DNA of 64,000 bases from Mycolicibacterium rhodesiae (GTDB lineage Bacteria > Actinomycetota > Actinomycetes > Mycobacteriales > Mycobacteriaceae), in contig NZ_MVIH01000001.1 in NCBI RefSeq assembly GCF_002086695.1, forward strand, positions 770,754 to 834,753. Reading direction: 5' to 3'. Positions 44,186 to 54,788 of this stretch are shown here, piece by piece. The notes beneath the pieces are model-generated. The model was not told the DNA's origin. It saw only the letters and a program-made list of their open reading frames with translations, and searched no databases. How positions within the stretch are numbered: the stretch's first letter is position 1; each line of letters begins with the position of its first letter. The position numbers and the translations under genes are program-made.

Positions 44186-45514
44186 GTGTCCGACAGCCTG
44201 TTCGACGTGCCCGGTGACGCCGACGCCCGGGTCAGCTCGGCAGCGCCGACGTCCGCGCCGCTGGCAGTCCGGATGCGCCCGGCCAGCCTGGACGAGGTCG
44301 TCGGACAGGAGAACCTGCTGCGCCAGGGGTCCCCGCTGCGCCGCCTGGTCGAAGGCTCCGGCGCCGCGTCGGTGATCCTGTACGGGCCGCCCGGCACCGG
44401 CAAGACCACGCTCGCGTCGCTGGTCTCGCAGGCCACCGGGCGACGATTCGAGGCCCTGTCGGCGCTGAGCGCAGGCGTCAAGGAAGTGCGCGCCGTCATC
44501 GACAACGCCCGCCGCGCCGCGGCCTACGGCGAGCAGACCGTGCTGTTCATCGACGAAGTGCACCGGTTCTCCAAGACCCAGCAGGACGCCCTGCTCGCCG
44601 CCGTGGAGAACCGGATCGTGCTACTGGTGGCGGCCACCACCGAGAACCCGTCGTTCTCGGTGGTCGCGCCGCTGTTGTCGCGTTCCCTGATCCTGCAACT
44701 GCAGCCGCTGACCGCTGACAACATCCGCACCGTGGTGCTGCGCGCCATTGAAGACCCGCGGGGGCTGAACGGCGCAGTCACTGTCGACGACGACGCCGTC
44801 GACCTGGTGGTGCAGCTGTCGGCCGGCGACGCGCGACGGGCGCTGACCGCCCTGGAAGTCGCCGCCGAATCCGGTGAGCACGTCACCGTCGAGGTGATCG
44901 AACAATCCCTGGACAAAGCGGCTGTGCGCTACGACCGCGACGGCGATCAGCACTACGACGTCATCAGCGCGTTCATCAAGTCGATCCGCGGCTCGGACGT
45001 CGACGCCGCGCTGCACTATCTGGCGCGGATGCTGGTGGCGGGGGAGGACCCCCGCTTCCTGGCGCGCAGGCTGATGATCCTGGCCAGCGAGGACATCGGG
45101 ATGGCCGACCCGACGGCGTTGCTGACGGCGGTCGCCGCCGCGCAGACCGTCGCGCTGATCGGCATGCCCGAGGCGCAGCTGACCCTCGCGCACGCGACCG
45201 TGCACCTGGCCACCGCGCCCAAATCGAACGCGGTCACCACCGCGCTCGGCGCCGCGATGAACGACATCCGCGGCGGCAAGGCCGGTTTGGTGCCGGCGCA
45301 TCTACGCGACGGGCATTACGCCGGAGCGGCCAAACTCGGCAACGCGGTCGGGTACCGGTATCCGCACGACGACCCTGATGGCGTTGTGCCACAACAGTAT
45401 CCACCCGACGAGGTGGTGGGCGTCGACTACTACAACCCGACGAGCCACGGTGCCGAGCGTGAGATCGCCAGCCGGTTGGACAAACTGCGCGCGATCATCC
45501 GGCGTAGGCGCTGA
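44186..45514 (+). CDS. rarA: Replication-associated recombination protein A (MgsA/RarA)
   Basis: This 442-residue AAA+ ATPase is of the RarA/WRNIP1/MgsA family. It has Walker A GPPGTGKT (residues 67-74), Walker [11 protein letters not shown], sensor ATTENPSF and the C-terminal tetramerisation region with [24 protein letters not shown] and [19 protein letters not shown]. It acts at stalled replication forks and in recombination. GTG 44186 begins [13 protein letters not shown]. No SOS box was seen upstream. Confidence 0.95.
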   Translation: MSDSLFDVPGDADARVSSAAPTSAPLAVRMRPASLDEVVGQENLLRQGSPLRRLVEGSGAASVILYGPPGTGKTTLASLVSQATGRRFEALSALSAGVKEVRAVIDNARRAAAYGEQTVLFIDEVHRFSKTQQDALLAAVENRIVLLVAATTENPSFSVVAPLLSRSLILQLQPLTADNIRTVVLRAIEDPRGLNGAVTVDDDAVDLVVQLSAGDARRALTALEVAAESGEHVTVEVIEQSLDKAAVRYDRDGDQHYDVISAFIKSIRGSDVDAALHYLARMLVAGEDPRFLARRLMILASEDIGMADPTALLTAVAAAQTVALIGMPEAQLTLAHATVHLATAPKSNAVTTALGAAMNDIRGGKAGLVPAHLRDGHYAGAAKLGNAVGYRYPHDDPDGVVPQQYPPDEVVGVDYYNPTSHGAEREIASRLDKLRAIIRRRR

Positions 45515-45812
45515 AGTCTTTGCGGCCCAGCGTGTAAGCGGAGCCGCCGCGACCAGAACCCTGACCCATCCGCAGGTAAACCGGTTGCAGTGGCTATGTC
45601 GTCGTGGGCGACCCAGGTGTTACAGGTTCCGCCGAAATGTGAGATAGATTCGCTTAGCCTCCCAAAGTGATTGCTGGACAGCAATTTTCATTGCGAGTTG
45701 TTTGTTTGGGGCCCGGCGGATGCGGCTATCTGTTCCTCGGGCGGGGATGGCCGATCGGTCCCTTCGGGGGCGGCGGTCACATACGAACCAGAAGATCTGG
45801 GGAGGAATCACC
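45515..45812. other. 298-base intergenic region between rarA and the secreted protein gene
   Basis: No gene is supported here. The region contains the inverted repeat ATTGCTG-GA-CAGCAAT at 45670-45685 followed by TTTT, which could form a small terminator hairpin (stem 6, loop 4) or serve as an operator. It ends with GGGGAGG, the ribosome-binding site of the downstream secreted protein. A TAGATT at 45645-45650 is a weak -10 candidate. Confidence 0.5.
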
Positions 45813-46292
45813 ATGGAAATCAAAAAGATCGCGGCGAGCGCCGCAACGGCTGGTGTGCTCGGACTGGGGGGTCTGGGTCTCGGCATGGGTTTTGCACACG
45901 CCGACCCGCACGGCCCCGGTCCGCAGCCCATTCCGGGGCACTCAGAGAACAACGACAACCGCGGTCCCGGCCAGTGGCCGACGACGGTGACCGGTCCTGG
46001 CGTGAATGCCGGTACGCCGGGCAATCCGCTGCCTCCGGGACACGGTTTCCTGCCGCCTCCGGGCCATTACGGACCGATGCCCGCGGACAACGTCTACTAC
46101 CCGGACGTCCCGTCGTGGGTGCTGAATCCGGTGCCGATTGATCAGCTGCCTGTGGGCATCCCGCCCGCACCGGAGCTGCCGGACTGGGTCAGCGACCTCC
46201 CCAACCCGGCCGACGCCAAGCTGGTGTTCAACACCGACCTCAATGCCTGGGGTATCTGGAACGGTGCATCCAGCACCTTCATCCGGCTCTAG
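45813..46292 (+). CDS. Secreted Pro/Gly-rich protein of unknown function
   Basis: This 159-residue protein has a Sec signal peptide: EIKK, then ATAGVLGLGGLGLGMGFAHA with cleavage likely after AHA at about residue 30. The mature part is rich in Pro, Gly and Asn, with no cysteines, and ends in FNTDLNAWGIWNGASSTFIRL. GGGGAGG lies 7 bases before ATG 45813. It resembles mycobacterial exported small proteins; function unknown. It ends in a CTAG shared with the convergent gene. Confidence 0.82.
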   Translation: MEIKKIAASAATAGVLGLGGLGLGMGFAHADPHGPGPQPIPGHSENNDNRGPGQWPTTVTGPGVNAGTPGNPLPPGHGFLPPPGHYGPMPADNVYYPDVPSWVLNPVPIDQLPVGIPPAPELPDWVSDLPNPADAKLVFNTDLNAWGIWNGASSTFIRL

Positions 46293-46954
46293 CTGGGCGA
46301 CGGGGCGGCCGTCTCACCTTTGGGTGCGGCGGCCGTCACCCGTTCCCTGATGCCGCGCAGCATCCCGCGTTCCATCACGAAATGCACGATGTCGAAGGCT
46401 GATTGACCGACCGGGGCACCGCTGCCGCGCACCAGCAGCCGGGTCCCTCCGTGGTGCGGCCGCAGACAGAACGCCCACGACCCGAACGCCTTCTCCCCGC
46501 GCTGTATCCGGTCGTAGTCGGCCGCCGACATCAGCACGAGATGAGAGTTGGGCTCGATCTGCGCGACCAGCTGTCGGGCCCGCTGGCCGTAGCGTTGAGC
46601 CAGCCACACCGTGTCGCCTACCTGAAGCTGCTGCCATTCCGGGTGTATGACGTCGGCGTTGTGGATCCGGGTGCCGACCAGACGCTCGAGAACGTCGTAA
46701 CTGTAGAAACCGCCACGGTTCTCGCCGATCTGCACCAGCCACGGCCAGACGTCCTCGACCGCCGCGTCGATGGTGATCGCCCGGGTGGTGCGGACGCTCC
46801 CGGGTTCGACCAAGTCGTCGCCGGGAAGCTCGGCAGCGACCTCGGCATCGGTGGCGCCCCAGGCATACATCTTGGGTCGGAGCACCCAGCGGTAGACCGC
46901 GGCGATCCCGGCGGCCGCCATCCACGTGGCCAGTACCGGCCTCTGCTTGCTCAT
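46289..46954 (-). CDS. SRPBCC family membrane-anchored protein
   Basis: This 221-residue protein has an N-terminal hydrophobic stretch (VLATWMAAAGIAAVYRWVL) followed by an SRPBCC-like domain: RTTRAITIDAAVEDVWPWLVQIGENRGGFYSYDVLERL, then LVLMSAADYD and GSWAFCLRPHHGGTRLLVRG. The domain forms a hydrophobic ligand pocket; the ligand is unknown. ATG 46954 (MSKQRPV) is preferred to a start 9 bases upstream. Confidence 0.8.
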   Translation of the reverse strand: MSKQRPVLATWMAAAGIAAVYRWVLRPKMYAWGATDAEVAAELPGDDLVEPGSVRTTRAITIDAAVEDVWPWLVQIGENRGGFYSYDVLERLVGTRIHNADVIHPEWQQLQVGDTVWLAQRYGQRARQLVAQIEPNSHLVLMSAADYDRIQRGEKAFGSWAFCLRPHHGGTRLLVRGSGAPVGQSAFDIVHFVMERGMLRGIRERVTAAAPKGETAAPSPS

Positions 46955-47022
46955 AGCCCACAACGTTGCCCCGTCCGACGGACCCGGGGCAGGGCCTTAA
47001 GTCCCGGGGTTGTCCTCTGGGT

Positions 47023-47643
47023 CTAGGCCAGTTCCGGGATCCGCAGCCGGGCGATCGCCAACTCGAACTCGCCGACGTCGAGCTGGTCGGCGCCCAGATC
47101 GCGGAGCAGTGCGGTCCGCAGCGACCGTGCCGCGTCGCGGCTGCGTTCCATCGCGTCCTGGCTGTCATACGTGGTCGACACCACGACGCGGCCGGTGGAC
47201 CGATCACACATCATGCTCGTGCTGCAGAACCCGTCGAGCCGCTCGATCTCCGGCAGCACCGTCGTCTTGTAGAACTCCACAGCCTGGTCGAACTGATCGG
47301 GTCTGGCCTGTAGCCAGGTCGCCCGCACACAGGCACCCGCACCGGAGCGGTGGTCGCGATGCACGGCGGCGACCTCCCATTCGTCCACTGTGGCGGTGGC
47401 TCCGAGCATCCGGGCCGCCCGGTCGCGGAAAAGCCGGACCTCGTCGGCGCTGGAGTGCATGGCCGCGTCGTCCTCCCAGGCGGTGGTGACGATGCACCGG
47501 CCCGATTCGCGGTCGGCCAGAAGTGACATGCCGACACATCCGGTCATCCCTTGCAGTGCCGGCAGCACCGCGTCGCGGAAGACCGCGATTCCGCCGTCGA
47601 TGGATTCCGGGCGCGCGGCAAACGTGGTAGAGCGTGCGTGCAC
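47023..47643 (-). CDS. Two-domain alpha/beta-barrel (ABM-like) protein, Rv2557/Rv2558-like
   Basis: This 206-residue protein has two similar dimeric alpha/beta-barrel repeats: [42 protein letters not shown] and [41 protein letters not shown]. Each ends in a GR-x-V(V/I)-TT segment. This matches the Rv2557/Rv2558 pair of M. tuberculosis, which lie at the same place beside the YjbQ gene. GTG 47643 is chosen because GGAG precedes it. Enzymatic activity is unknown. Confidence 0.82.
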   Translation of the reverse strand: MHARSTTFAARPESIDGGIAVFRDAVLPALQGMTGCVGMSLLADRESGRCIVTTAWEDDAAMHSSADEVRLFRDRAARMLGATATVDEWEVAAVHRDHRSGAGACVRATWLQARPDQFDQAVEFYKTTVLPEIERLDGFCSTSMMCDRSTGRVVVSTTYDSQDAMERSRDAARSLRTALLRDLGADQLDVGEFELAIARLRIPELA

Positions 47644-47758
47644 TTCTCCACCCCTTCGACTCGGGGCAGCGCCCCGGTGGCGCCACCGGCACTGTTCACC
47701 TTCCTCCCCCCGATATGAGCTGACAATGGTTTCGGCCTGGTCGCCTAGGCTGGAATCC

Positions 47759-48160
47759 GTGGACACCGACGTGCTCGACATCGACAGCTCGCGGCGCCGG
47801 ATTGTCGACCTGACCGACCAGGTGCGGTCGTTCTGCCGCGGCCGCGGTGACGGACTGTGCAACGTGTTCGTGCCGCACGCCACCGCCGGCCTCGCCGTCA
47901 TCGAGACCGGGGCGGGCTCGGATCACGATCTGCTCGACACCCTCGATCGGCTGCTGCCGCGCGACGACCGCTACCGCCACTCGCACGGTTCGCCGGGGCA
48001 CGGCGCCGACCATGTGCTGCCGGCGATCGTCGCGCCCTCGGTGACGATTCCGGTGACCGACGGCACACCGCTGCTGGGCACCTGGCAGAGCATCGTGCTG
48101 GTCGACTTGAACCAAGACAATCCGCGACGATCGGTCCGGCTGAGCTTCGTCGGCGGCTGA
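47759..48160 (+). CDS. YjbQ/UPF0047 family protein
   Basis: This 133-residue protein has the YjbQ pattern: [55 protein letters not shown] and [25 protein letters not shown], with the conserved His residues. Some members have weak thiamine-phosphate synthase activity; the physiological role is unclear. GTG 47759 is 7 bases after a -10-like TAGGCT, suggesting a leaderless transcript; ATG 47726 is an alternative. It is the counterpart of Rv2556c and precedes alaS. Confidence 0.88.
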   Translation: MDTDVLDIDSSRRRIVDLTDQVRSFCRGRGDGLCNVFVPHATAGLAVIETGAGSDHDLLDTLDRLLPRDDRYRHSHGSPGHGADHVLPAIVAPSVTIPVTDGTPLLGTWQSIVLVDLNQDNPRRSVRLSFVGG

Positions 48161-48231
48161 CCCGACGTCGCCCGGTAATGTGGTGCGGTCGAAGCGTCCG
48201 TCGAGCCGCACCCCGAGCGCAAGGAAACCCA

Positions 48232-50919
48232 GTGCAGACACACGAGATCAGGAAGCGATTCCTGGATCACTTCGTGCAAGCGGGCCACACCGAGGTACCG
48301 AGTGCCTCGGTGATCCTCGACGATCCGAACCTGTTGTTCGTCAATGCGGGCATGGTGCAGTTCGTACCGTTCTTCCTCGGGCAGCGCACTCCGCCGTATG
48401 ACACGGCCACCAGCATCCAGAAATGCATCCGTACCCCCGACATCGACGAGGTGGGCATCACCACCCGCCACAACACTTTTTTCCAGATGGCGGGCAACTT
48501 CTCATTCGGCGACTACTTCAAGCGCCGCGCGATCGAGCTGGCCTGGTCGCTGCTGACCAAGCCGGTCGAGCAGGGCGGTTACGGGTTCGACCCGGAGCGG
48601 CTGTGGGCGACGGTCTTCTACGACGACGACGAGGCCGAGCAGCTCTGGCAGGAGGTCGCCGGACTGCCGCCGGAACGTATCCAACGCCGCGGCATGGCCG
48701 ACAACTACTGGTCGATGGGCATCCCCGGCCCGTGCGGTCCGTGCTCGGAGATCTACTACGACCGCGGCCCCGAGTACGGCGTCGAGGGTGGCCCGGAAGC
48801 CGACGAGAACCGCTACATCGAGATCTGGAATCTCGTGTTCATGCAGAACGAGCGCGGCGAAGGAACGTCCAAGGACGATTTCGAGATCCTGGGCCCCCTG
48901 CCGCGCAAGAACATCGATACCGGCATGGGTGTCGAGCGCATCGCCTGCCTGCTGCAGAACGTCGACAACGTTTACGAGACCGACCTGCTGAAGCCGGTCA
49001 TCGACATCGTCAGCGGCTGGGCCCCGCGCGGTTACGGCCAGGGCTCGCACTCCGACGACGTCCGCTACCGGGTGATCGCCGACCACAGCCGCACCGCGGC
49101 GATCATCATCGGCGACGGTGTCACCCCCGGTAACGAAGGTCGCGGCTACGTGCTGCGCCGGCTGCTGCGCCGCATCATCCGGGCGGCCAAGCTGCTCGGG
49201 GTGGAGCGGCCGATCATGGCCGACCTGATGGTGACCGTCCGCGACGCGATGGGCCCGTCCTACCCGGAACTGGTCACCGACTTCGACCGGATCCAGCGCA
49301 TCGCCGTGGCCGAGGAGACCGCGTTCAACCGGACGCTTGCGTCGGGGTCGAAGCTGTTCGAGGAAGCCGCCGCCGCCACGAAGTCGGCAGGCAAGACCGT
49401 GCTGGGCGGCTCCGAGGCGTTCACCCTGCACGACACCTACGGCTTCCCGATCGAGCTCACGCTGGAAATGGCGGCCGAGGCGGACCTCAGCGTCGACGAG
49501 CTCGGCTTCCGCGAGCTGATGGCTGAGCAACGCCGCCGCGCCAAGGCCGATGCCGCGGCTCGCAAGCACGCACATGCCGACCTGTCGGCGTTCCGCGAGC
49601 TGGTCGACGCCGGGCCGACGGAGTTCACCGGGTTCGACGAATTGACTTCTGAGGCAAGAATTCTCGGGATCTTCGTCGACGGTAAGCGGGTGCCGGTGGT
49701 CGCGCACGGCGGTCGCGAGCAGGCTGCCGAGCGCGTCGAGATCGTCCTGGATCGCACCCCCCTGTACGCCGAGTCCGGCGGGCAGATCGCCGACGCCGGT
49801 TGGATCAGCGCCGGCGGCGCGGCCAAGGCCGCGGTCACCGATGTGCAGAAGATCGCCAAAACCCTGTGGGTGCACCGGGTCAACGTCGAATCCGGCGAGT
49901 TCGTCGAGGGTGACACCGTCACCGCCGCCGTCGACCCGGAATGGCGCCGCGGCGCCACCCAGGGCCACTCCGGCACCCACATGGTGCACGCCGCGTTGCG
50001 ACAGGTGTTGGGGCCCAACGCCGTTCAGGCCGGTTCGCTGAACCGTCCGGGTTATCTGAGGTTCGACTTCAACTACCAGGGCGCGTTGAGCGACGAGCAG
50101 CGCGCGCAGGTCGAGGAAGTCACCAACGAGGCCGTGCAGGCCGACTTCGAGGTGCACACCTTCAACGAGAAGCTGGAGAAAGCCAAGGCGATGGGCGCCA
50201 TGGCGATGTTCGGCGAGTCCTACCCCGACGAGGTGCGGGTGGTCGAGATCGGCGGGCCGTTCTCGCTGGAACTCTGCGGCGGCACCCACGTGCACAACTC
50301 GGCGCAGATCGGTCCGGTCACGATCCTGGGCGAGTCGTCGGTCGGCTCCGGGGTGCGCCGCGTCGAGGCCTACGTCGGCCTGGACTCGTTCCGCCACCTC
50401 GCCAAGGAACGGGCGCTGATGGCCGGTCTGGCGTCCTCACTCAAGGTGCCCTCCGATGAGGTGCCGGCCCGGGTGGCCACCCTCGTCGAGAAGCTCAAGG
50501 CCGCCGAGAAGGAACTCGACCGGGTTCGGCTGGCCACCGCACGCGCCGCCGCGTCGAACGCCGCCGCGGGCGCCGAGCAGGTGGGTAAGGTCCGTCTCGT
50601 GGCGCAGCGGATGTCGGCCGGGATGAACGCCGGTGACCTGCGCTCCCTGGTCGGTGACATCCGCGGCAAGATGGGCTCGGAGCCCGGCGTCGTAGTGCTC
50701 ATCAGCGAGGGTGACGACGGTGCCGTGCCGTTCGTCGTGGCCACCAACCCGGCCGCACAGGACGCCGGGTTGCGCGCCAACGAACTCATCAAGCAGATCT
50801 CGTCGGCAGTCGACGGGCGAGGCGGCGGCAAGGCCGATCTGGCGCAGGGATCCGGCAAGAATCCGGCCGGAATCGATGCGGCACTGGGGGCGGTTCGCGC
50901 AGAGATCGCGCGGAGCTAG
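48232..50919 (+). CDS. alaS: Alanine-tRNA ligase
   Basis: This encodes 895 residues, full length for bacterial AlaRS. The class II catalytic core ([62 protein letters not shown]) is followed by the editing domain ([13 protein letters not shown] and the CGGTHVHNS zinc/editing site) and a C-Ala domain. It charges tRNA-Ala and clears misacylated Ser/Gly. GTG 48232 follows AAGGAA. ruvX starts 6 bases after its stop. Confidence 0.98.
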   Translation: MQTHEIRKRFLDHFVQAGHTEVPSASVILDDPNLLFVNAGMVQFVPFFLGQRTPPYDTATSIQKCIRTPDIDEVGITTRHNTFFQMAGNFSFGDYFKRRAIELAWSLLTKPVEQGGYGFDPERLWATVFYDDDEAEQLWQEVAGLPPERIQRRGMADNYWSMGIPGPCGPCSEIYYDRGPEYGVEGGPEADENRYIEIWNLVFMQNERGEGTSKDDFEILGPLPRKNIDTGMGVERIACLLQNVDNVYETDLLKPVIDIVSGWAPRGYGQGSHSDDVRYRVIADHSRTAAIIIGDGVTPGNEGRGYVLRRLLRRIIRAAKLLGVERPIMADLMVTVRDAMGPSYPELVTDFDRIQRIAVAEETAFNRTLASGSKLFEEAAAATKSAGKTVLGGSEAFTLHDTYGFPIELTLEMAAEADLSVDELGFRELMAEQRRRAKADAAARKHAHADLSAFRELVDAGPTEFTGFDELTSEARILGIFVDGKRVPVVAHGGREQAAERVEIVLDRTPLYAESGGQIADAGWISAGGAAKAAVTDVQKIAKTLWVHRVNVESGEFVEGDTVTAAVDPEWRRGATQGHSGTHMVHAALRQVLGPNAVQAGSLNRPGYLRFDFNYQGALSDEQRAQVEEVTNEAVQADFEVHTFNEKLEKAKAMGAMAMFGESYPDEVRVVEIGGPFSLELCGGTHVHNSAQIGPVTILGESSVGSGVRRVEAYVGLDSFRHLAKERALMAGLASSLKVPSDEVPARVATLVEKLKAAEKELDRVRLATARAAASNAAAGAEQVGKVRLVAQRMSAGMNAGDLRSLVGDIRGKMGSEPGVVVLISEGDDGAVPFVVATNPAAQDAGLRANELIKQISSAVDGRGGGKADLAQGSGKNPAGIDAALGAVRAEIARS

Positions 50920-50924
50920 CGTCC

Positions 50925-51458
50925 GTGCTCTCCGCACAGAACCGTGTGCCTGACCGGCCCGGCGCAGACGATCCCGGGCGCGGGCGACGGCTCGGCATCG
51001 ATGTGGGCACAGTGCGCATCGGAGTGGCGGTCAGCGACCCTGACGGCATCCTGGCCACTCCGGTGGAAACGGTGCGCCGCGAGCGGACCGGCAAGCATCT
51101 GCGCCGGCTGAGCGCACTGGTCTCCGAACACGACATCGTCGAGGTGGTGGTCGGATTGCCGCGCACGCTGGCGGACCGGGCCGGGACGTCGGCGCAGGAC
51201 GCGGTCGAGGTGGCCGATGCGCTGGCCGAGCGGATCGTGCCGGTGCCGGTCCGGCTGGCCGACGAACGATTGACGACGGTGGTCGCCCAGCGGTCGCTGC
51301 GGGAAGCGGGCGTGCGCGCCAAGGCTCAACGCGGCGTCATCGACCAGGCGGCCGCGGTGGGGATCCTGCAGGGCTGGCTCGACCAGCGCCGGAACGCCTC
51401 GGAGGGGCACAGCGAAGCGACCCGGGAAACGACGAGCGCCGGGAGCGACGATGTCTGA
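50925..51458 (+). CDS. ruvX: Putative pre-16S rRNA nuclease / Holliday junction resolvase YqgF
   Basis: This 177-residue RNase H-fold protein has [16 protein letters not shown] (catalytic Asp), [31 protein letters not shown] and [21 protein letters not shown], the YqgF motifs. Members process 16S rRNA 5' ends and were earlier proposed as Holliday junction resolvases. The C-terminal tail of ~20 residues is Ser/Thr/Glu-rich. Its stop overlaps the mltG start by 8 bases. Confidence 0.93.
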   Translation: MLSAQNRVPDRPGADDPGRGRRLGIDVGTVRIGVAVSDPDGILATPVETVRRERTGKHLRRLSALVSEHDIVEVVVGLPRTLADRAGTSAQDAVEVADALAERIVPVPVRLADERLTTVVAQRSLREAGVRAKAQRGVIDQAAAVGILQGWLDQRRNASEGHSEATRETTSAGSDDV

Positions 51459-52680
51459 CGGCTATGACGACCGGTCCGGTCCGGTGGCGGTCGGTCGGCC
51501 CCGGCGCAAGCTGAGCCGCCTCGAGCGTGTGCGTGCCAAGCGAAACCGTAACCGCCGCAGGATGATCGGCGCCGCGGCCGCCGCCCTGCTGGTGGTGGTC
51601 ATGGTGGCGGCGGTGTACTTGGGTGCCAAGCTGTTCAGCGGGGACAGCGGCTATGCCGGCGAGGGCAAGGATGACGTCGTCATCCAGGTGCACGACGGTG
51701 ACTCCACCACCCAGATCGGTCAGACGCTGCGCGACAAGAACGTCATCTCCAACATCAAGGGATTCGTCGACGCGGCCAAGAACAACGCCTCGATCGCCGC
51801 CATTCAGCCGGGCTTCTACACGGTGCGAACCGAGATGTCGGCGTCCGCGGCGGTTGATCGACTGGCTGACCCGAAGAATCGGGTGGGCAAGCTGGTGATC
51901 CCCGAGGGCAGGCAACTCGACGACATCGCCGAGGTCGGCTCGGGCAAGGTCACCGACGGCATCTTCACCCTGATCTCGAAGTCCACCTGCATCCCGGCGA
52001 ACGGTCAGCAGAAGTGTGTCGCCGCCGAGGACCTGCGCCGCGCGGCCGAGCAGGCGCCGGCAGCGCAGTTGAACGTGCCGGAGTGGGCGGCGCAGCCGGT
52101 GACCGCGCTGGGCCAGAATCATCGCCGGCTCGAAGGGCTGATCGCCCCGGGCACCTGGAACGTCGATCCCTCGGCATCCCCGCAGGAGATCCTGGCCAAG
52201 CTGATCGGGCAGAGCGCCGACCACTACGTCGCCGTCGGACTGCTGGACACCGCGGCGGCGATGCGCCTGTCGCCGTATCAGATCCTGATCGTCGGCTCAC
52301 TGGTGCAGCGCGAGGCCAAGCCCCATGATTTCGCCAAGGTCGCCAGGGTGATCTACAACCGGCTGGCGGTGCCGCAGAAGCTGGAATTCGATTCGACGGT
52401 GAACTATCAGCTGGACCGCCAGGAAGTCGCCACCACCGACGGCGACCGCGCGCAGCTCACGCCGTGGAACACCTACGCCATGGAAGGCCTGCCGGCCACG
52501 CCGATCTGCTCGCCCGGCCAGGACGCGCTGGCGGCGGCCGAGCGCCCCGAGCCCGGGGACTGGCTCTACTTCGTGACGGTGGACACCGAGGGCACCACAC
52601 TGTTCACCCGGGACTACCAGCAGCACCTGGCGAATATCGATCTGGCACGACGCAACGGCGTGCTCGACTCCGCACGCTAG
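51451..52680 (+). CDS. mltG: Endolytic murein transglycosylase MltG
   Basis: This 409-residue protein has an Arg-rich cytoplasmic N-terminus ([18 protein letters not shown]), one transmembrane helix ([19 protein letters not shown]) and an extracytoplasmic YceG/MltG domain. [27 protein letters not shown] includes the conserved catalytic-site Glu, and [19 protein letters not shown] is the family signature. It cleaves nascent glycan strands and sets their length. ATG 51451 overlaps ruvX. It is counterpart of Rv2553c. Confidence 0.95.
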   Translation: MSDGYDDRSGPVAVGRPRRKLSRLERVRAKRNRNRRRMIGAAAAALLVVVMVAAVYLGAKLFSGDSGYAGEGKDDVVIQVHDGDSTTQIGQTLRDKNVISNIKGFVDAAKNNASIAAIQPGFYTVRTEMSASAAVDRLADPKNRVGKLVIPEGRQLDDIAEVGSGKVTDGIFTLISKSTCIPANGQQKCVAAEDLRRAAEQAPAAQLNVPEWAAQPVTALGQNHRRLEGLIAPGTWNVDPSASPQEILAKLIGQSADHYVAVGLLDTAAAMRLSPYQILIVGSLVQREAKPHDFAKVARVIYNRLAVPQKLEFDSTVNYQLDRQEVATTDGDRAQLTPWNTYAMEGLPATPICSPGQDALAAAERPEPGDWLYFVTVDTEGTTLFTRDYQQHLANIDLARRNGVLDSAR

Positions 52681-52682
52681 TC

Positions 52683-53474
52683 ATGAAAGCCGCAGTCCTC
52701 GGCTCGCCGGTCGCGCACTCCAAGTCGCCGCAGCTGCACCTGGCCGCGTACCGGGCGCTGGGCCTGACCGACTGGACCTACGAGCGCATCGAATGCACGG
52801 CCGCCGAATTGCCAGGACTGGTGCGAGGTTTCGGTCCGGAATGGGTCGGGTTGTCGGTGACGATGCCGGGCAAGTTCGCCGCGCTCGCAGTCGCCGACGA
52901 GCACACTGAACGCGCGGATCTGGTCGGCTCGGCCAACACCCTTGTGCACACCGGTCGCGGCTGGCGCGCGGACAACACCGATATCGACGGGGTCGCCGGT
53001 GCGCTGGGCCACGTCCGGCATCTGCGGCGCGCCATCGTGCTGGGCTCGGGCGGAACCGCGCCCGCAGCGGTGGTGGCGCTGGCCGACCTCGGCGTCACCG
53101 AGGTCACCGTCGTCGCCCGCAATCGTGACAAGGCGTCCCGGCTGCTGGATCTGGGCCGTGCGGTCGAGGTCACCGTGGAGTTTTGCGACTTGGCCGACGC
53201 CGGCCTGCCGGCAGTGGTAGCCAGTTCCGATGTCTTGGTGAGCACCATTCCCGCCGACGCCGCGGCCGCCTATGCCGGGGTGTTCGCCGGCGTGCCGGTG
53301 TTGCTGGACGCGATTTACGATCCGTGGCCCACCCCGCTGGCCGCAGCCGTGCTGGACAGCGGCGGTGAGGTGATCAGCGGTGTGCAGATGCTGCTGAACC
53401 AGGCGTTCAGTCAGGTCGAACAATTCACAGGCCGGCCTGCGCCGCGAGAGCAGATGGCGGCCGCACTGGGCTAA
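52683..53474 (+). CDS. aroE: Shikimate dehydrogenase
   Basis: This 263-residue enzyme has the substrate motif SPVAHSKSPQLHLAAY, the catalytic Lys in VTMPGKFAAL, RADNTDIDG and an NADP-binding loop VLGSGGTAPAA, with the usual C-terminal GVQMLLNQAFSQVEQFTG. It reduces 3-dehydroshikimate in aromatic amino acid and menaquinone precursor synthesis. ATG 52683 is 2 bases after the mltG stop. Confidence 0.95.
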   Translation: MKAAVLGSPVAHSKSPQLHLAAYRALGLTDWTYERIECTAAELPGLVRGFGPEWVGLSVTMPGKFAALAVADEHTERADLVGSANTLVHTGRGWRADNTDIDGVAGALGHVRHLRRAIVLGSGGTAPAAVVALADLGVTEVTVVARNRDKASRLLDLGRAVEVTVEFCDLADAGLPAVVASSDVLVSTIPADAAAAYAGVFAGVPVLLDAIYDPWPTPLAAAVLDSGGEVISGVQMLLNQAFSQVEQFTGRPAPREQMAAALG

Positions 53475-53483
53475 CGTCCGCCC

Positions 53484-53912
53484 ATGCGCGCTGTAGTGAT
53501 CGGGATCGTGCTGCTGTGGGCGATGGCGTTGACGGTGTTCGACGTGCGCCACCGGCGGCTGCCCAACTCCCTGACACTGCCCGGAGCGGCCGTGGTGGTG
53601 GCTGGTGCTCTGGCGTGTGGTCGTGGGTTACCCGCGCTGGCAGGCGCATTGGCGTTGGCCGCGCTCTATCTGGTTGTGCACCTTGCGGTTCCGAATGGAC
53701 TGGGCGCCGGTGATGTGAAGTTGGCGCTGGGTGTCGGGGGACTGACGGGCGCTTTCGGATCCGACGTATGGCTGCTTGCCGCTCTGGGTGCGCCGGTGCT
53801 GACGGCTGTGCTGGCGATCGCGGTGGCCGTGCGGGAGCCCTCGGCGAGCGTGCCGCACGGTCCGTCGATGTGTCTGGCGAGCCTGGCCGCCGCGGCGCTG
53901 GTGGTGTTTTGA
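53484..53912 (+). CDS. Type IV prepilin peptidase-like membrane protease (A24)
   Basis: This 142-residue polytopic protein has both A24 Asp motifs: VFDVRHRRLPN (first active-site Asp region) and GAGDVKLALGVG (second). It lacks the N-terminal methylase domain, so it is a minimal peptidase, as in Rv2551c. Substrate pseudopilins (Flp-type) are not in the window. It begins 9 bases after aroE and is probably translated from the same transcript. Confidence 0.85.
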   Translation: MRAVVIGIVLLWAMALTVFDVRHRRLPNSLTLPGAAVVVAGALACGRGLPALAGALALAALYLVVHLAVPNGLGAGDVKLALGVGGLTGAFGSDVWLLAALGAPVLTAVLAIAVAVREPSASVPHGPSMCLASLAAAALVVF

Positions 53913-53932
53913 CGCCGACGATGGACCTCGAG

Positions 53933-53982
53933 TGTGGGCCTCATGCACCGAAATGAGCGAATTTCTGTGCACAACACCCACA
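53933..53982. terminator. Symmetric hairpin between convergent genes
   Basis: TGCAC-C-GAAAT (53944-53954) pairs with ATTTC-T-GTGCA (53961-53971) around a 6-base loop. An outer TGTGGG (53933-53938) and CCCACA (53977-53982) close it after a 5x5 internal loop. It lies between the prepilin peptidase gene and the opposing operon and could terminate transcription from both sides. No U-tract is present. Confidence 0.6.
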
Positions 53983-53999
53983 GTCAAGGGGGTGGGGGA

Positions 54000-54788
54000 T
54001 TAGCCTGCGTCACTGCCGGACGACGCGGCGTCGCTGAGCAGCTGGCGCAGCCGGTCCAGCGGGTCGCCGCCACCCAGTTGGTGGGGCGGCGACGACGGGG
54101 CTCCGGGACTGGGCAGCCGGTCGGGTGCGATATCGGACAATCCCTGGCCCGACGGCCCGAGTGCCGGCGGCGGTGTATCGGAATCTGCCGGTGCCGCACC
54201 GGCCGGCGGCGGCGGGGGTGGTGGCGGTGCGGCATCCGGCCTGGCCGGCGGCGGTGGAACCGATTCCAGTGCAGCAATTTTCGCTGTGAGGCGGGCATCT
54301 GCGTCCGCGCGGACCGTTCGCCGATCAGGCTGCGGATCGTCGTTGCCGGCGAAGCAGCCCGCGGGTGCCTCGGCGACGAGGCTCAGCGCGCTGCGATAAC
54401 GTTCCCCGGCCGCCGCGGTCCGGCCAGCCGCTGCCGCGACGTCGCCCTGCGTCTCGCGCACCAGCTCCAGGTTGACGCGCACCGCGCAGGACTGTCCGCC
54501 GGCCAGCGCACGGGAGAACTCGGTATCGGCCTCGGCGAGGCGCCCCTCCAGAACCGCTGCAGAACCGCGGGCGAACGGCGCCTTCGCGGGCTCGATGACA
54601 TTGAGCACGCCGAGCGTGGAAGCATCCGCGTGAAGCGCCGCACCATCGCCACGGTGGAAATGCGACACCGCCGAGTTGCCCACCACCACAACAGAAATCA
54701 TCTTGACCGCCGCCACCACCGCCAGCAGCACCACCGGCGCCGACCACAGCAGCAGCCGCCGGCGTAACCGGAGCCGGCCGGCCGTCAC
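54000..54788 (-). CDS. Membrane-anchored protein with Pro-rich C-terminus (last gene of moxR operon)
   Basis: This 262-residue protein has an N-terminal helix (LLLWSAPVVLLAVVAAVKMISVVVVG), a helical extracytoplasmic region rich in Ala and Arg with TPR-like spacing (FARGSAAVLEGRLAEADTEFSRAL, VNLELVRETQGDVAAAAGRT), and a Pro-rich tail with a run of prolines. This resembles the BatC/TPR partner of VWA proteins in moxR clusters. GTG 54788 overlaps the VWA-like stop as GTGA. The exact function is unknown. Confidence 0.75.
   Translation of the reverse strand: MTAGRLRLRRRLLLWSAPVVLLAVVAAVKMISVVVVGNSAVSHFHRGDGAALHADASTLGVLNVIEPAKAPFARGSAAVLEGRLAEADTEFSRALAGGQSCAVRVNLELVRETQGDVAAAAGRTAAAGERYRSALSLVAEAPAGCFAGNDDPQPDRRTVRADADARLTAKIAALESVPPPPARPDAAPPPPPPPPAGAAPADSDTPPPALGPSGQGLSDIAPDRLPSPGAPSSPPHQLGGGDPLDRLRQLLSDAASSGSDAG

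Noticed and set aside
45649..45667. IdeR (iron) box-like TTCGCTTAGCCTCCCAAAG
   Set aside because: Only about 11 of 19 consensus positions match, too few for a functional call.
48502..50397. Antisense open frame of 631 codons opposite alaS
   Set aside because: It is a shadow of alaS with no recognisable domains.
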